Assembly (NCBI GenBank): GCA_942486035.1 | Contig: CALNXK010000016.1 | Span: 2,572,501-2,636,500 of the forward strand | DNA length: 64,000 bases | From: Porites lobata | Lineage: Eukaryota > Cnidaria > Anthozoa > Scleractinia > Poritidae | Direction: 5' to 3' | In this document: positions 61,654 through 64,000 of the stretch, in pieces | Position numbering within the stretch: the first letter of the stretch is position 1 | How the letters are laid out: each line of letters opens with the position of its first letter | The notes under the pieces: generated by a model | The model's input: the letters and a program-made list of their open reading frames with translations, nothing else | Databases searched by the model: none | What the model was told of the DNA's origin: nothing | Translations under genes and position numbers: made by a program

Positions 61654-62744
61654 TCCTGCAGCTCAAGTGTGAAATGTCCATTATTTGACAGGGAGAAAAA
61701 TGAATTTGTTTTTGTCTTTCTTTTTTCTATTTAGTTTCACCATTACTCAAAGTGGTGGTGTTTGCAAATAATGTGAATATATTAAGTTGAAAACACCCTG
61801 GCACTACATGTATCTTTTTAAAAATAAATTACTATTTGTGTGGTGAATTGATACTTTTATTGTGTGAATACCAAATGACAATGAGTTTCAGAAAGATGCA
61901 CACATTCTTTTTTTAAAAATAAAGTGCCATTTCATAAACGACGCAAGGCTCAGTTTTTCTTCCTTCTTTGATTAGCCTCAGATATGGTGGGTGGATCTTG
62001 CCTAGTCCCTAGGCCTCATCATTATGCACGGCCTATGCGTTTCGGGTCACGTGGTCCGACAAAATTTTGAGGCCCAGACAAACTCGGAGAAGTGAGACAT
62101 TTTGTCTCACTTGGGGCGGAGCTTTTGGAAGTGGGCAAGCTGTCAATAACTTTTCTGCGCTGATGTAAGATCTCCAGCAGCCATGGAGAGTACAGGGGAT
62201 AAAGACGTAAACCAAGCATTTTTATTCTATGTACGTTTTCATTGTTGAAAGTCCTTTGGCCTCTCTTTTTCAAAAACAAGGTTCCACCATATCAAGGTTC
62301 TTTTGTATTTATTTTACTATTACTCTGATGTAAAAATAGTTCCTTATAATTATCGTGGACAGTGATCTTGTTCCACTGTAGCTTGCTGATGAGAAAGTAG
62401 CAGTAAAGCAAATGAGATGAATTGTGGGCAGAAAGAGTGTGTTCTGTCTCTCTTCTTTTGCCCATTCCAGTTTAGCTTCCCTGTTTGGCTATAGCCTGAT
62501 TCACAGACATCAGAGATGAACTGAGACACCTTCACTTTAGGAGAGGGAGAGAAGTGAAGGGGCTGTGATCGACCTTAGACATTTGATTATTGGGCTATTT
62601 TGGCTGGTAACTCATCCCCTTAGTTGCTTGCTTCTCCCTATTGATAAGACTAGAGTAATTTACGAGCCAAGCATAATGCTCATGGCTTTGTTCACATGAT
62701 CAACTACACCCTTGCAGCTTTGCTGCAAAGTGGTATGGTGATGC
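61654..62744. other. LC8 3'UTR and intergenic sequence
   Basis: Polyadenylation signal at 61918. 62000-62280 is a short GC-richer stretch without recognisable genes. Nothing else supportable. Confidence 0.4.
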
Positions 62745-62999
62745 CCCCGGGGCACTTTAGGAATTTCTGGGTGGGGATGTGCCGCTGGGACCCTGGAACC
62801 CTTGACCTATACCAGAGCTAGTTCAGCTGAATTTTGCTACCCTATACTAGGTGATGCTGTTTCCCAGTCTAGATAAAATCTCAGTTTCAAAAATGTCTGA
62901 AGATTTATATACCCTATCCTAGAGTAAACTGCTTGAAAACCATACCCTTCACAGCGGCACATACCCATATAGACCATATATGGCAGTACCCCCCCCGGG
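62745..62999. mobile_element. MITE with CCCCGGGGCACTTT ends, 8-bp target duplication (copy 2)
   Basis: Same family as 46729-47053, with an internal deletion of about 70 bp. GGTGATGC is duplicated at 62737-62744 and 63000-63007. Confidence 0.87.
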
Positions 63000-63215
63000 G
63001 GTGATGCCCAACTTCTCTTTCAGTCTGAAGAAAGTCTCTGGTACTAAGGGTGTCTTACAGTCGAACCAGGAAAACTGTGAACACCAGAAATATTTCTGGA
63101 ATGTTATTGTGTTGCAAGAAAAAAGCCAATCAGGCGCGAGAAAACTGAACCGCAAACAAGAACGTCAGTTATTTTCCAACGAAATTGTGTATGGGTCATA
63201 TGTTAAATGTACATA

Positions 63216-63518
63216 CCGTAAAATACCGAAAATAAGCCCCTCCATGTATAAGCCCCTCCAAAATATAAGCCCCCCAAAATCGCAATGCAAAAAACCCTCC
63301 ATTAAATCGCCCCTCCTATAAGCCCTCCCCCGGGGGGCTTGTACTCAAATACAAAGAAAAACAAAGAAAAAATGGTAAATTTCCTTCCCACTACAAGCTA
63401 GCCCAATTGATTTTGAAACGCAAATTTCCGTCCATACATAAGCCCCTCCAAAAATAAGCCCCTCAAAAAGGGCCTTTGAAAAATATACGCCCCGGGGCTT
63501 ATTTTCGGAATTTTACGG
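63216..63518. mobile_element. Foldback MITE, TACCGTAAAATACCG family (copy 2)
   Basis: TACCGTAAAATACCGAAAAT at the left pairs with attttcggaattttacggta at the right, flanked by TA at 63214-63215 and 63519-63520. The inside carries many aagcccctcc repeats. Confidence 0.85.
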
Positions 63519-63520
63519 TA

Positions 63521-64000
63521 TTTCGTACTTCTCCTGCCCCTTTTTCTTTCATACTGTTTCCCTTTCCCACTGAGAGACGTTCGAAAGTTTCCGAAGAGAA
63601 CTGGGCAGTACATTGATTCACGCAGTGCATTATGGGTTGATATAGGCCGCCAAAATAAGCTACTAGAAATGAACCAATGAAATTTGAAATATTAGGTGTA
63701 CCATCGCGTGGTTAATCAAACTCTGAAGAAGGGATGTTGTAGTAATTTGTTTGATTTGTAGCTGTTTGAGAAAGGGAATATCGGTGGCGAAGGTTTGTGT
63801 AAGTTGCGGAAAGCTGTTTTTAGACAAGGTAACCAATTCGCTTCTTTTGTACATTTCATTTTTCTCTGTGCCTTTAAATGTAGGCGTGGTCGTGAAGGGA
63901 GGCACCCCTCTTTTTTCGTGAGCTTCTTGGAGCGTGGTATATCTTATTCTCATAAGGTCGTTTTTCACGTATTGAAAACAAGTTGTACACGTCTTGCCTT
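63521..64000. other. Right edge, nothing recognised
   Basis: One 101-aa minus-strand open frame at 63663-63968 has no recognisable motif and no splice or family support. It may be chance or the edge of a gene beyond the window. Confidence 0.3.

Overview
The window is nuclear DNA from an animal, most likely an anthozoan cnidarian and probably a stony coral. Compact GT-AG intron genes are embedded in AT-rich DNA full of short inverted-repeat DNA transposons. One ORF resembles the Myb/SANT-like family that, from memory, is greatly expanded in corals and anemones. The species call is inference; no search was run. There is no prokaryotic signature.

Seven conserved single-copy-type genes and one duplicated pair can be read. 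At 762-5831 (minus) lies the 5' part of an LRRC43-like leucine-rich-repeat gene that runs off the left edge. From 7105 to about 16700 there is no gene but a tandem array of a non-coding, dimeric unit of about 1.38 kb, interrupted by four transposon insertions. At 18930-19040 (minus) is an orphan first exon, head to head with a TSSC4-like gene (19311-20019, plus) that carries an apparent 1-nt frameshift. RABL3 (23709-24476, minus) is intronless. It lies 129 bp head to head with the first of two tandem 3-mercaptopyruvate sulfurtransferase (MPST) genes (24606-26939 and 27655-39406, plus).

The second MPST gene is the most striking locus. Its first exon is followed by three head-to-tail copies of a 3.11-kb segment, each carrying most of the intron plus the catalytic last exon. 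As read, the three exons are identical. The segment also carries a hAT-like element with an intact 8-bp target duplication, a large hairpin and a small MITE that sits close to the duplication breakpoint. The intron holds a 1.28-kb inverted-repeat element whose only gene is a two-exon Myb/SANT-like protein.

From 54439 down to 40951 (minus) a complete 13-exon FBXO21 gene (605 aa) could be assembled, with all splice phases consistent. Its introns contain a 45-bp minisatellite, a 47-bp micro-MITE and several other elements. From 58219 to 59537 (minus) is a three-exon SRSF1 (274 aa), divergent from an LC8 dynein light chain gene (61384-61653, plus). The remaining sequence is intergenic and repeat-rich. 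Many transposon calls rest on target-site duplications of 2, 5, 6, 8 or 9 bp read directly next to matching terminal inverted repeats.
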